Below, piece by piece: positions 50,364 to 63,682 of a stretch of 64,000 nt of DNA. Numbering within the stretch: position 1 is the stretch's first letter; every line of letters begins with the position of its first letter. Source of the stretch: Actinoplanes sichuanensis (GTDB taxonomy: Bacteria > Actinomycetota > Actinomycetes > Mycobacteriales > Micromonosporaceae); contig NZ_AP028461.1 of NCBI RefSeq assembly GCF_033097365.1, positions 496,001-560,000 of the forward strand. Reading direction: 5' to 3'. A program made the position numbers and the translations under genes. Below the pieces are notes generated by a model that saw nothing but the letters and a program-made list of their open reading frames with translations, ran no database searches and had not been told where the DNA came from.

Positions 50364-52763
50364 TCAGTCCCGGGTCAGCCCGGCCCGGCGCAGCGCGTCG
50401 GCCATGGCGCTGTTGCCGAAGCTGTTCCCGCCGCCGCCACCCTGACCGCCACGCTGGCCGCCGCCCTGCCGGGGCTGGCGCTGCCCGCCCTGGCCGCCGC
50501 CGCGCTGCTGTCCGCCCTGGCCGCCGCCGCGCTGCTGCCCGCCGCCGCGCTGCCCGCCGCCCTGGCCACGGTCCTCCCGCGGCGGCCGACCCTTGTTCGG
50601 CTCGTCGCTCAGGCGCATGGTCAGCGAGATCCGCTTGCGGACCGGGTCGACCTCCAGCACGCGGACCTTCACCACGTCACCGGACTTGACCACCTCGCGC
50701 GGGTCCTGCACGAACTTGTCGGACAGTGCCGACACGTGCACCAGACCGTCCTGGTGCACGCCGATGTCGACGAACGCGCCGAACGCCGCCACGTTGGTCA
50801 CCTGGCCCTCCAGGACCATGCCCGGCTTCAGGTCGGCGATCTTCTCGACGCCCTCGGCGAAGGTCGCCGTGGTGAACGCCGGCCGCGGGTCGCGGCCCGG
50901 CTTCTCCAGCTCCTTGAGGATGTCGGTGATGGTCGGCAGGCCGACCGTGTCGGTGACGAACTTGTCCGGCCGGATGCCCTTCAACAGCGGGCTGTTGCCG
51001 ATCATCGTCTTCACGTCCGATCCGGCGTCCGCCGCGATCGTCCGGACCAGCGGGTACGACTCCGGGTGCACGCTGGAGAAGTCGAGCGGGTCCTCACCGT
51101 CGCGGATCCGGAGGAAGCCGGCGCACTGCTCGAACGCCTTCGGCCCGAGCCGGGCCACGTTCTTGATCTCCTTGCGGTTCTTGAACGGGCCGTTCTGGTC
51201 GCGGTGCAGCACGATGTTCTCGGCCAGACCGGCGGTGATCCCGGAGACCCGGGTCAGCAGCGGCGCGGAGGCGGTGTTGATGTCCACGCCGACGCCGTTC
51301 ACACAGTCCTCGACCACCGCGTCCAGCGAGCGGGCCAGCTTCACCTCGGACAGGTCGTGCTGGTACTGCCCGACGCCGATCGACTTCGGGTCGATCTTCA
51401 CCAGCTCGGCCAGCGGGTCCTGCAGCCGGCGGGCGATCGAGACCGCGCCGCGCAGCGACACGTCCAGGCCCGGGAGCTCCTGCGACGCGTACGCCGAGGC
51501 CGAGTAGACCGACGCGCCCGCCTCGGAGACGACCACCTTGGTCAACTTCGCGTCCGGGTGCTTCTTGATCAGCTCGGTGGCCAGCTTGTCGGTCTCCCGC
51601 GACGCGGTGCCGTTGCCGATCGCGATCAGCTCGACGTTGTGCTTCGACGCCAGCGCGGCCAGCCGGTGGATCGACTCGTCCCACTTGTTCTGCGGGACGT
51701 GCGGGTAGATCGTGTCGGTCGCGACCACCTTGCCGGTCGCGTCCACCACGGCGACCTTCACCCCGGTGCGGAAACCGGGATCCAGACCCATCGTGGTACG
51801 GGTCCCGGCGGGCGCCGCGAGCAGCAGGTCACGCAGGTTGGCGGCGAACACCCGCACCGCCTCGTCCTCGGCCGCCTCGCGCAGCCGGACCCGCAGGTCG
51901 GCGCCGAGGTGGATGAGGATCCGGGTGCGCCACGCCCAGCGGACCGTGTCGACCAGCCACTTGTCACCGGCCCGGCCGTGGTCGCTGATGCCGTTGCGCC
52001 CGGCGATGCGGCCCTCGAAGTAGCCCTCGTCCTCCTCCGGATGCGGCTCCATGGTGAGGTCGAGGACGTCCTCCTTCTCCCCGCGCAGCATCGCCAGGAT
52101 GCGGTGCGAGGGCAACTTGCCGTACGGCTCGGCGAAGTCGAAGTAGTCGGAGAACTTCGCCCCGTCGGTCTGCTTGCCGTCGCGGACCTTGGCGACCAGC
52201 CGGCCGCGTGTCCACATCTGCTCACGGAGCTCACCGATCAGGTCGGCGTCCTCGGCGAACCGCTCGATCAGGATGGCCCGGGCACCGTCCAGGGCGGCCT
52301 GGGGGTCGGCCACCCCCTTCTCGGCGTCCACGAACGCGGCGGCGGCCGCTTTCGGGTCGACCGTGGGGTCGCCCAGCAAACCGTCGGCGAGCGGCTCCAG
52401 GCCGGCCTCCCGGGCGATCATCGCCTTGGTCCGCCGTTTCGGCTTGAACGGGAGGTAGATGTCCTCCAGGCGGGCCTTCGTGTCGGCCTCGAGGATCTGC
52501 TGCTCCAGAGCGTCGTCGAGCTTGCCCTGGGAGCGGATCGACTCCAGCACCGCGGCCCGCCGGTCCTCCAGCTCCCGCAGGTAGCCCAGGCGCTCCTCCA
52601 GGGTGCGCAGCTGGGCGTCGTCGAGGGTGCCGGTCACCTCCTTGCGGTAGCGGGCGATGAACGGCACGGTGGCCCCGCCGTCGAGCAGCTCGACCGCGGC
52701 GGTGACCTGCCCTTCCCGTACCCCGAGCTCCGAGGCGATGCGCTGATGGATAGCTGTCGTCAC
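50364..52763 (-). CDS. tex: Tex-family S1 RNA-binding transcription factor with Gly/Arg/Gln-rich tail
   Basis: 799 residues from GTG 52763 ([20 protein letters not shown]). Family order: helical Tex N-terminus; YqgF/RNase H-like domain ([20 protein letters not shown]); helix-hairpin-helix pair ([20 protein letters not shown]); S1 domain at about 645-715 ([20 protein letters not shown]). The last about 75 residues are an insertion of [20 protein letters not shown] repeats before a final [12 protein letters not shown] helix. Tex is a conserved cytosolic transcription/RNA factor. The RGG/GQ-rich tail is predicted disordered and RNA-binding. The upstream spacer is shared with the PP2C gene. Confidence 0.94.
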   Translation of the reverse strand: MTTAIHQRIASELGVREGQVTAAVELLDGGATVPFIARYRKEVTGTLDDAQLRTLEERLGYLRELEDRRAAVLESIRSQGKLDDALEQQILEADTKARLEDIYLPFKPKRRTKAMIAREAGLEPLADGLLGDPTVDPKAAAAAFVDAEKGVADPQAALDGARAILIERFAEDADLIGELREQMWTRGRLVAKVRDGKQTDGAKFSDYFDFAEPYGKLPSHRILAMLRGEKEDVLDLTMEPHPEEDEGYFEGRIAGRNGISDHGRAGDKWLVDTVRWAWRTRILIHLGADLRVRLREAAEDEAVRVFAANLRDLLLAAPAGTRTTMGLDPGFRTGVKVAVVDATGKVVATDTIYPHVPQNKWDESIHRLAALASKHNVELIAIGNGTASRETDKLATELIKKHPDAKLTKVVVSEAGASVYSASAYASQELPGLDVSLRGAVSIARRLQDPLAELVKIDPKSIGVGQYQHDLSEVKLARSLDAVVEDCVNGVGVDINTASAPLLTRVSGITAGLAENIVLHRDQNGPFKNRKEIKNVARLGPKAFEQCAGFLRIRDGEDPLDFSSVHPESYPLVRTIAADAGSDVKTMIGNSPLLKGIRPDKFVTDTVGLPTITDILKELEKPGRDPRPAFTTATFAEGVEKIADLKPGMVLEGQVTNVAAFGAFVDIGVHQDGLVHVSALSDKFVQDPREVVKSGDVVKVRVLEVDPVRKRISLTMRLSDEPNKGRPPREDRGQGGGQRGGGQQRGGGQGGQQRGGGQGGQRQPRQGGGQRGGQGGGGGNSFGNSAMADALRRAGLTRD

Positions 52764-53182
52764 GTCGACGATTGTTACCGAGCCCGCGCCGCCTTGTCGC
52801 GCCACCCCGCACTGTCACCCGCGCGCGACCGTCCCACGGCCGTCCGCCGGTGTGCCGGAGTGCCGGAGGTACCGCTTGCGAGGGACGCCCGGAACCGTCA
52901 TGAACCGTCCGGGTGGCGTCCCGCGTACCCCGATGTCGCGAATGTCACGTCGGTCTTGCGCGGCGTGTCACGGTGGCGCGGACGCCGCCGATCCTGACCA
53001 AGATCGCCCCGGATCATCGCCGGGCCGCCCCACGGAACCGCCATCGGGGCTGTGACCTGCGCCATCATCCTCTTCGGGGCGGTCCGGGGCGAGATCGGCC
53101 CCACAGTGGCATACCAGGGATCCGCAGACACTTGGTAGGAGGTACTAGAGACAACGGAATTGGCCTTTGGCACAGTTGTCAC
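52764..53182. other. 419-bp divergent spacer tex / PP2C, no gene seen
   Basis: Short open frames exist but none has coding character or a family match. An AGGAGG at about 53137 is too far from ATG 53183 to serve it. An inverted repeat ACAAC...GTTGT lies at about 53151-53179 just before the PP2C start and may be regulatory. Confidence 0.5.
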
Positions 53183-53902
53183 ATGACGCTTGCTGTCCGG
53201 GCGGTCGCCGCCACTGATCAGGGCCTGGTCCGGTCCAACAACGAAGACGCCGTCTTCGTCGGTAATCGACTCTTCGTGGTGGCGGACGGCATGGGCGGAC
53301 TGCCCGCCGGTGAGCTGGCGAGCGACATCCTGGTGCAGAGTCTCAGCGTCGTCGACACCGCGCCGGACAACGGCGAGCCGCTGCAGGATCTGATCAACGC
53401 GTTGCAGACCGCCAACCAGCGGATCGAGGCGTCGGTCGCCGAGGACGACGCCCGTGACGGCATGGGTACGACGGTGACCGCGCTCCTGCTCTCCGGCGAT
53501 CGGCTGGCCGCCCTCAACGTCGGTGACTCGCGCTGCTACCTGCTCCGCGACGGTGACTTCCAGCAGCTCACCCGGGACGACACCTATGTGCAGGCGCTCG
53601 TCGACCAGGGTGTGCTCACGCCCGACGACGCCCGGCGGCACCCGCAGCGGGCGCTGGTCACCCAGGCCGTGCAGGGCGGCCCGTTCCGGCCGGCCGGGCG
53701 GATGATCCCGGCCCGGATCGGCGACCGGTACCTGCTGTGCAGCGACGGGCTCTCCGACTACGTCGAGGACATCGTGATCGCCCAGACGCTGCGCGATGTC
53801 ACCGATCGCAAGATGTGCGCGGCCGAGCTGGTCAACCGCACCCTGGAGAACGGGGCGCCGGACAACGTCACGGTGATCGTCGCCGACGTCGTCGAAGCCT
53901 GA
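53183..53902 (+). CDS. PP2C-family Ser/Thr protein phosphatase
   Basis: 239 residues from ATG 53183, giving the usual family N-terminus TLAVRAVAATDQGLVRSNNE. There is no Shine-Dalgarno; translation may be leaderless or nearly so. Metal-binding aspartates are in EDAVFVGNRLFVVADGMGG, DGMGTTVTALLL and NVGDSRCYLL, SDGLSDYVE, APDNVTVIVADV. All motif I-XI landmarks of a soluble PP2C are present, and the length (about 240) is typical of the PstP catalytic domain without a membrane tail. It probably reverses phosphorylation by kinases such as those at 4921 and 48521 (inference). The lipoprotein gene follows after 5 bp. Confidence 0.93.
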   Translation: MTLAVRAVAATDQGLVRSNNEDAVFVGNRLFVVADGMGGLPAGELASDILVQSLSVVDTAPDNGEPLQDLINALQTANQRIEASVAEDDARDGMGTTVTALLLSGDRLAALNVGDSRCYLLRDGDFQQLTRDDTYVQALVDQGVLTPDDARRHPQRALVTQAVQGGPFRPAGRMIPARIGDRYLLCSDGLSDYVEDIVIAQTLRDVTDRKMCAAELVNRTLENGAPDNVTVIVADVVEA

Positions 53903-53907
53903 CGGCG

Positions 53908-54879
53908 ATGATCAGAGGCCGTCGCATCCTCGCCGGTGCGGCGGCGGCCGTCGTGATCACGGTCCATCGCCTCGCGGTCCGTCTCTCTGCGGTCCGTCTT
54001 CCTGAAGTCCGTCGCCTCGCGGTCCGTCGCTTTGCTGTCGGCGTCGCGGCGGCCGTCCTCGTCCCCGCCCTGGCGGCCTGCTCCGGCACGGAGACCGAGG
54101 CGCCGCTGCCCGAGCTGAGGCTGCGGGCGACCGCCGAACAGTGGCGGCAGGACGAGGTGGCCCGGCAGCTCGGGATCGCCCTGCACAACGATGGCGACGC
54201 GCCGGTCTGGATCTCCCGGGTCGAGCCGGACCTGCCGTCCTTCGAGGGCGAGACGCCGGCCGACACAGAGGCCCTCCTGCCGCCGAACGGGCTGCGGGTG
54301 GACGTGACCGTGCCCTACGGCACCGGAGGCTGCACAGCGGCCGCTGAGGCCTCCTCCGTGACGGTGGTGGCGCGGGTCGAGGGCGACACGCGAACCCAGC
54401 GGGTGCGGCTCGCCCTGCCGTACCCCAACGAGCTCCTCGACCGGTTGCTCGCCGACGACTGCGCCGCCGAGACGGTCCGTAGGAGTGTCTCCCTGCGGTT
54501 CAGCGACTGGACCGACCTGGGCGCCGACGGGGTCCGTGGCAGCCTCGTCGTCGAACGGTCGGCGACCGCCACCGGCACCGCCCGGCTGCACTCCTTCGAC
54601 GGCAACGTGATGTACCGCCTCGCCTACCGCACGGCGGACCCGCTGGCCGAGGTCACCGCGGCCGCCCCGGTGGCGACACTGCCGTTCACGGCGTCACCGC
54701 TGCGCTGCGACCTGCACGCCTTCGCCGAGGTGAAGAAACCCTTCGAATTCCCGGTGCGGGTCTCGCTGGACGGCGGGAAACAGCTCTACACGACGGTCCC
54801 GGTCGACGACGACGACCGGCAGGCCCTCGACACCATGCTGCGCCGCAACTGCGGAGTCCCACCGGCCGCCGGCTCCTGA
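53908..54879 (+). CDS. Lipoprotein of unknown function with expanded signal peptide
   Basis: 323 residues, ATG 53908, 5 bp after the PP2C stop, so co-transcription is likely. The N-terminus is peculiar: a first hydrophobic stretch (ILAGAAAAVVITV), then six 5-residue repeats RLAVR/LSAVR/LPEVR/RLAVR/RFAVG, then the true hydrophobic core and lipobox AAAVLVPALAAC. The mature part is a beta-rich domain of about 260 residues with Cys pairs (GGCTAAAE, ADDCAAE, LRCDLHA, RRNCGVPP). I do not recognise a family. The first hydrophobic segment could be the ancestral signal start, split from the lipobox by repeat growth. Confidence 0.78.
   Translation: MIRGRRILAGAAAAVVITVHRLAVRLSAVRLPEVRRLAVRRFAVGVAAAVLVPALAACSGTETEAPLPELRLRATAEQWRQDEVARQLGIALHNDGDAPVWISRVEPDLPSFEGETPADTEALLPPNGLRVDVTVPYGTGGCTAAAEASSVTVVARVEGDTRTQRVRLALPYPNELLDRLLADDCAAETVRRSVSLRFSDWTDLGADGVRGSLVVERSATATGTARLHSFDGNVMYRLAYRTADPLAEVTAAAPVATLPFTASPLRCDLHAFAEVKKPFEFPVRVSLDGGKQLYTTVPVDDDDRQALDTMLRRNCGVPPAAGS
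53953..54042 (+). repeat. 6 x 15-bp tandem repeat in a signal-peptide region
   Basis: Units begin at 53953, 53968, 53983, 53998, 54013 and 54028. 53968-53982 and 54013-54027 are identical (cgcctcgcggtccgt), and the others differ at a few bases. Confidence 0.92.
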
Positions 54880-54919
54880 CCGGCCGGGTGGCCGCCCCGA
54901 CCGTTGTCGCACCGCCGAT

Positions 54920-55285
54920 TCAGGCCTGGTCGAGGCGGGTGAGCAGGGCCTTCGGGGCCACTGTGCGGAACGCGTCGATGCACAGCTCGGCTATCTCGGA
55001 CCAGTCCGGGTCGCGATCGAGGCGGACGCCGAGCCAGCCACGATGGCCGACATAGGGTGGTCGGAAGAAACGGGCCGGATCGGCGGCGATCAGCTCGCCC
55101 TGCGCACCGGGCGGGGCCGCGCACCACAGATGCGGGAAATCGTCGTCGTGGTGGCCGTCCGGCCAGAGCATCACGAACTGTCGCCGGCCGCGGACGAAGA
55201 ACGCCGGTGAGCCGTGGCTGAGACGCTCGGTCGCCTCGGGCAGACGCAGGCAGATGGCACGGAGCCGCTCGGTCGTCGAGTCCAT
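54920..55285 (-). CDS. MmcQ/YjbR-family protein
   Basis: 121 residues from ATG 55285; upstream codons add a short stretch without family support. The YjbR pattern is clear: LPEATERLSHGSPAFFVRGR, then FPHLWCAAPPGAQGELIAAD and GHRGWLGVRLD...WSEIAELCIDAFR. The family has a double-wing DNA-binding-like fold (CyaY-type), but its true role is unsettled. It is convergent with the lipoprotein gene and divergent from the GNAT gene. Confidence 0.85.
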   Translation of the reverse strand: MDSTTERLRAICLRLPEATERLSHGSPAFFVRGRRQFVMLWPDGHHDDDFPHLWCAAPPGAQGELIAADPARFFRPPYVGHRGWLGVRLDRDPDWSEIAELCIDAFRTVAPKALLTRLDQA

Positions 55286-55326
55286 GCCCCGCATTCTGCG
55301 CCCCGGGTCTGACATATCCTCGGCCC

Positions 55327-55866
55327 GTGCTGATGACGACCGAGCGGCTGATCCTGCGGCGTTTCCGGGCGTCCGACGCGCCGGTGCTGGCGGCCTACCG
55401 CTCGGATCCGGAGGTGGCGCGCTACCAGTCGTGGGACGTGCCGTTCCCGATCGAGCGGGCGGAGGTCGCGGTCCGCAACTTCGCGGCGAGTTCGCCCGTC
55501 GAGGCGGGCCGGTTCCAGTATGCGATCGAGCTCGCCGAGGAGCAGCGCCTGATCGGGGACGTGTATGTCCGGCTGCACGACAACCTGATGCAGGGCGAGA
55601 TCGGGTTCACGCTGGCCACGGCGTACCAGAAGAGGGGTCTGGCGACCGAGGCGGTCGGTGCCGTGCTGGACCGGCTGTTCCGGGTGCAGCGGCTGCACAA
55701 GGTCACCGGGGAGTGCGACGCGCGCAACGCGCGGTCGGCGGCGCTGATGGAGCGGCTCGGGTTCCGGCGGGAGGGGTTGCTGCGGCAGCAGACCTTCATC
55801 AAGGGCGAGTGGACCGACGACCTGCTGTACGGGCTGCTCGCCGAGGAGTGGCCGGCGGGCCGCTGA
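55327..55866 (+). CDS. GNAT acetyltransferase (RimJ/RimL-like)
   Basis: 179 residues from GTG 55327 (or ATG 55333). RimJ-type GNAT fold: TTERLILRRFRASDAPVLAA, IGFTLATAYQKRGLATEAVG (acetyl-CoA pyrophosphate loop), TGECDARNARSAALMERLGF and FRREGLLRQQTFIKGEWTDD. It transfers an acetyl group to an amine, possibly of a protein N-terminus or a small molecule. The substrate is not indicated by neighbours. It ends 21 bp from the convergent glgB gene. Confidence 0.9.
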   Translation: MLMTTERLILRRFRASDAPVLAAYRSDPEVARYQSWDVPFPIERAEVAVRNFAASSPVEAGRFQYAIELAEEQRLIGDVYVRLHDNLMQGEIGFTLATAYQKRGLATEAVGAVLDRLFRVQRLHKVTGECDARNARSAALMERLGFRREGLLRQQTFIKGEWTDDLLYGLLAEEWPAGR

Positions 55867-55887
55867 GGGCGCCCGCCGGCCGTCCGC

Positions 55888-58064
<2,177 letters not shown>

Positions 58065-58068
<4 letters not shown>

Positions 58069-59365
58069 CCGACGAGCCGGGCGATCGACCGCAGGGGGAT
58101 CCGCAGCCAGCCGGGCCGGTGCCGGGCTTCGTAGGCGGCCTCGTAGACCGCCTTGTCCAGTTCGTACGCCGCCAGCAGCGCCGCCTTGTCACGCGGGTCG
58201 GTGCCCGCCACGTGCGTGTACCCGTCGCAGAACGCGGCCCGGTTGCGGTCCACCCACTCCCGGGCCCGCGCCGCCAGGGGCTCGTCGTCGTCCTGGTCGA
58301 CCAGCAGCTGGTAGGCCGCGTACTCGTAGGAGCGCAGCACCCCGGCCACGTCGCGCAACGGCGAGTCGGGCAGCCGGCGCTCGTCCAGCGGCTGGCCGGG
58401 CTCACCCTCGAAGTCGATCAGCAGCCAGCTCTCCGGGGTGCGCAGCACCTGCCCGAGATGCAGGTCGCCGTGGATGCGCTGGACCTCGACCTGCTCGCCG
58501 GTGAGGGCGTTGAAGCGTTCGGTGATCGCCGGGACGTGCTGCTGCAACTCGGGTACCGCGTTGGCGGCGGTCCGCAGCCGGGCCAGCACGGCGTCCAGCG
58601 GGAACGGCGCCGGGCCCTGGCCGAGCTGCTCGGCCAGGGTCAGGTGGACCGACGCGACCGCCTCCCCGAGCCGGTACGACTCGCCCTGGAAGTCGCCGCC
58701 GACCTCGTCCGCGGCGAACGCGGCGTCGGCGAACAGGTCGCGGGCCGAGGCGGTGGCCATCGCCCAGCCCTCGGCCGAGTTGACCGCGTACTCGGTGACC
58801 ATGCCGAGTGAGCAGTCGTCGGCGGCCTGGAACGACCCGAGCAGCCGGGCGACGTGCGAGTTTCCGGCCCGGCCGAGCACCCGGTTCAGCTCGATGTCCG
58901 GGTTGACCCCGCAGGTGACCCGTCGGAACAGCTTGAGGATGGCGTCCTGATCGAAGATCACGCTGGTGTTGCTCTGCTCCGCGTCGAACACCCGCGGCCA
59001 GGCCTCCAGCGGCAGCGTGACACCCGGCTCCCTCTCGAAGGTCACGTCACCGGCGATCTCCGACCGGTCGACCAGCCCCAGCAGGTGGCGGGCGGCCGCC
59101 GGGTCGTAGAGGGCGTCGTAGCCGACCCGGCCGTCGTCGGTGGTGCCGATGGTCGCCACCGTGCTGTATTCGGGGATCGGCCCGGCACCCCAGCCGACCA
59201 GGATCTGGTACCGCTCGGAGCTGCCGTCGGTGTACTCCACGTCGACGAGGACCAGCTCCAGGTCCTCGCCGAGGGTGGTGGCGGACGCCTCCTTGACCGA
59301 TGACAGGACTCGGCTGCGCCCGGCGTACCAGCGCTGTTTCGGTAACCACTCGGCGAAAGGCAGCG

Positions 59366-59369
<4 letters not shown>
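58065..59369 (-). CDS. mak: Maltokinase (Mak/Pep2)
   Basis: 434 residues from ATG 59369, overlapping the treS stop (ATGA). It phosphorylates maltose at C1 with ATP, giving maltose-1-phosphate. Family marks: N-terminal [12 protein letters not shown], the lid region, [15 protein letters not shown] with catalytic Asp, the metal-binding [20 protein letters not shown], and C-terminal [20 protein letters not shown]. This is the bacterial aminoglycoside-phosphotransferase-like fold. The length fits the stand-alone enzyme, not a TreS-Pep2 fusion. Confidence 0.95.
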
Positions 59370-61123
<1,754 letters not shown>

Positions 61124-61132
61124 CTGCTCCCC

Positions 61133-61193
61133 CTACCCCGCCTTGACGGCGACGATGCCTCGAGGCGTCTATCCCGCCTTGACGACGAAGATG
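61133..61193 (-). repeat. Duplicated C-terminal end of glgE
   Basis: 61169-61193 (last codons and stop of glgE) and 61133-61157 match at 22 of 25 positions, 36 bp apart and so in the same reading frame. The second copy would encode IVAVKAG plus a stop after the real IFVVKAG plus a stop. Confidence 0.8.
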
Positions 61194-63133
61194 TGTGCCG
61201 GCTCGACGAACGGGTCGATCCGGACGGCGTTGTACTGCCCCCACTCGTAGGTCGCCCCGGTGATCTGGTCGACCACCGTGAACCGCTCGTGCCAGTCCAG
61301 GCCCAGCGCCGGCATGTCCAGAGTGGTGTTGCCCCACTGCACGTTGCTGCTGTCGAACGAGCAGATGACCAGGACGGTGTTGCCGGTGTCCGGATCACGC
61401 TTGGAGAAGCAGAGCAGCGCGCCGTTGTCGACCTCGTGGAACCGCAGGTTGCGCAGCCAGTGCAGCGCCGGGTTCTCCTCCCGGGTGCGGTTCAGCTTGG
61501 TCAGGTACGGCGCCAGCGAGCGGCCGGCCCGCTCGGCCGCCGCCCAGTCCCGCGGCTTCAGCTCGAACTTCTCGTTGTCGATGTACTCCTCGGCGCCCGG
61601 CCGCGGTACGTGCTCGAACAGCTCGTATCCGGAGTAGAGGCCCCAGGACGGCGTGAGCATCGACGCCAGCACTGCCCGGATCTTGAACATCGGCGGACCG
61701 CCGACCTGCAGCGACTCGTGCAGGATGTCCGGCGTGTTGGGCCAGAAGTTCGGCCGCATCCAGTCGATCGAGGTCAGCAGCTCCTGCATGTACTGCCGCA
61801 TCTCGTGGGCCGAGGTGCGCCAGGTGAAGTACGTGTACGACTGGGTGAACCCGATCCGGCCGAGCCCGTTCATCATCGCCGGCCGGGTGAACGCCTCGGC
61901 CAGGAACAGCACGTCCGGGTCGGACTCCTTGACCTTGGGGATCAGCCACTGCCAGAAGTTGACCGCCTTGGTGTGCGGGTTGTCCACCCGGAAGATCTTG
62001 ATCCCGGCGTTCACCCAGTGCATCACCACGCGATAGACCTCGTCGCGCAGCGTGCGGTAGTCGTTGTCCCAGTTGATCGGGTAGATGTCCTGGTACTTCT
62101 TGGGCGGGTTCTCGGCGTACGCGATCGTGCCGTCGGCCTTGGTCGTGAAGAACTGCGGGAAGTCCTTGACCCACGGGTGGTCCGGGGCGGCCTGCAGCGC
62201 GAGGTCCATGGCGACCTCCATGCCCAGCTCCTCGGTCCGCGCGATGAAGGCCTTGAAGTCCTCCATCGTGCCGAGTTGCGGGTGGATCGCGTCGTGACCG
62301 CCCTCGTCCGAACCGATCGCCCACGGCGAGCCGACGTCCTCCGGTCGGGCCGTCAGCGTGTTGTTACGACCCTTACGGTTGATCTTGCCGATCGGGTGGA
62401 TCGGTGGCAGGTAGACGACGTTGAAGCCCATCGCCGCGACAGCCGGCAGGCGCTGCGCGGCGGTGGCGAACGTGCCGTGCTTGATCGGGGTGGCGTCCGG
62501 CCCGACCTCGGCGCCCTCTGACCGCGGGAAGAACTCATACCACGCCGAGTAGAGGGCGCGGACCCGATCGACCCAGATCACGAAGGACCGGGTCGTCGTC
62601 ACCAGGGCGCGCACCGGGTTGTGCCAGAGCAGCTCCTCCAGGTCCAGCGCCGGGGTGACCCGGGCGAACAGCGACCGCTGCTCGTCGCGCAGCGCCGCCG
62701 CGGCGTCGCGGACCCGGTCCTCCTGTTCGGCCGGGACGATCTTGGTGGCCAGGTCGAGCACGTCAGCGCCCTCGGCCAGATCGTTCGCCAGATCCTCGGC
62801 GCCCTGCCCGGCGCCGATCTTCTTCACCACCGCGTCGCGCCACGTCCGGTACGGATCGTCGAACGCCTCCACGGTGAACGTCCACCGGCCCACCGAATCC
62901 GGCCGGATCGCCGCGTGCCACTGGTCGAGACCCGGCTCACCGGGCGTCATCCGGGTGAACGGCTTGGTCTCCCCATCCGGGCCGCGCCATACCACATTCA
63001 CGCCGAGCGCGTGGTGACCTTCGCGATAGGACACCGCCGAGACCGGGACAAGCTCGCCGACCACCGCCTTCGCGGGGTAGCGGCCACCGGAAACAGCCGG
63101 TGTCACGTCTTCGATGGGGAAGCGACCGGTCAT
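61169..63133 (-). CDS. glgE: Alpha-1,4-glucan:maltose-1-phosphate maltosyltransferase
   Basis: 654 residues from ATG 63133; the family start MTGRFPIEDVTPAVSGGRYP fits and the upstream frame adds no homology. It extends alpha-1,4-glucan by transferring maltosyl units from maltose-1-phosphate. GH13_3: GFNVVYLPPIHPIGKINRKG, MDLALQAAPDHPWVKDF, nucleophile Asp in KIFRVDNPHTKAVNFW, acid Glu in VLFLAEAFTRPAMM. It is the first gene of the glgE-treS-mak-glgB operon, 45 bp before treS. A 25-bp segment spanning the last codons and stop is repeated at 61133-61157. Confidence 0.95.
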   Translation of the reverse strand: MTGRFPIEDVTPAVSGGRYPAKAVVGELVPVSAVSYREGHHALGVNVVWRGPDGETKPFTRMTPGEPGLDQWHAAIRPDSVGRWTFTVEAFDDPYRTWRDAVVKKIGAGQGAEDLANDLAEGADVLDLATKIVPAEQEDRVRDAAAALRDEQRSLFARVTPALDLEELLWHNPVRALVTTTRSFVIWVDRVRALYSAWYEFFPRSEGAEVGPDATPIKHGTFATAAQRLPAVAAMGFNVVYLPPIHPIGKINRKGRNNTLTARPEDVGSPWAIGSDEGGHDAIHPQLGTMEDFKAFIARTEELGMEVAMDLALQAAPDHPWVKDFPQFFTTKADGTIAYAENPPKKYQDIYPINWDNDYRTLRDEVYRVVMHWVNAGIKIFRVDNPHTKAVNFWQWLIPKVKESDPDVLFLAEAFTRPAMMNGLGRIGFTQSYTYFTWRTSAHEMRQYMQELLTSIDWMRPNFWPNTPDILHESLQVGGPPMFKIRAVLASMLTPSWGLYSGYELFEHVPRPGAEEYIDNEKFELKPRDWAAAERAGRSLAPYLTKLNRTREENPALHWLRNLRFHEVDNGALLCFSKRDPDTGNTVLVICSFDSSNVQWGNTTLDMPALGLDWHERFTVVDQITGATYEWGQYNAVRIDPFVEPAHIFVVKAG

Positions 63134-63682
63134 GATCTCCACCGTAGTCAGAGGGGCGCAGGAGGACTCGGCGACCGGGAAAACCACCGCCGGCGTCTCT
63201 ATGACTTCTCCGCAGTGGAGTTTTTGAAACGGCCGATCGCCGCTGCGTCCCAACCTACCGGAGGGGTAGCCCCACAGCGCATCCGGACGCGGCCTCGCGC
63301 CGCCGGAAAACACGACAATTTCACCTGTTCGCAACAGGCGTTCATCTTTCCGCGCGTGCGCCCGTCCCGGCGGTCGCGGACCACATCGACCGGTGCGGAT
63401 GGGAGCGCATCGGCGAGCACCGATCGCCGTGTCGGCCCCCGAAGACCGGCCCGCGCGAAAGGTGGCACGCCGGTGACATCCACGGCGAACGCGACATCCG
63501 ACCCACCGGGGCGCCACCCGACGCGCGCACGGCCCGCGGCCTTCGTCGCCGGGGCCACGGGAGTGCGTCGGTTGCGCTGCGTTGCCATCGAGGAACCCTG
63601 CTCAAGAGCGCCACCGAGCCACCGAGTTAACCCTCGACGCGAGCCGACGACCCGGCAAGCGCACGAAGGGAGGAGATCGAAC
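63134..63682. other. 549-bp divergent spacer, no gene seen
   Basis: It lies between the glgE start and a divergent partial gene and must hold both promoters. A leftward open frame (about 63199-63588) has a low-quality start and no family match. No operator palindrome is evident. Confidence 0.5.

Noticed and set aside
50736..52997. 753-codon rightward open frame opposite tex
   Set aside because: Antisense to a complete Tex protein; no recognisable domain.
53052..53138. 28-codon open frame (GTG to TAG) before the PP2C gene
   Set aside because: Looks mildly hydrophobic but has no ribosome-binding site; too short to support as a leader peptide.
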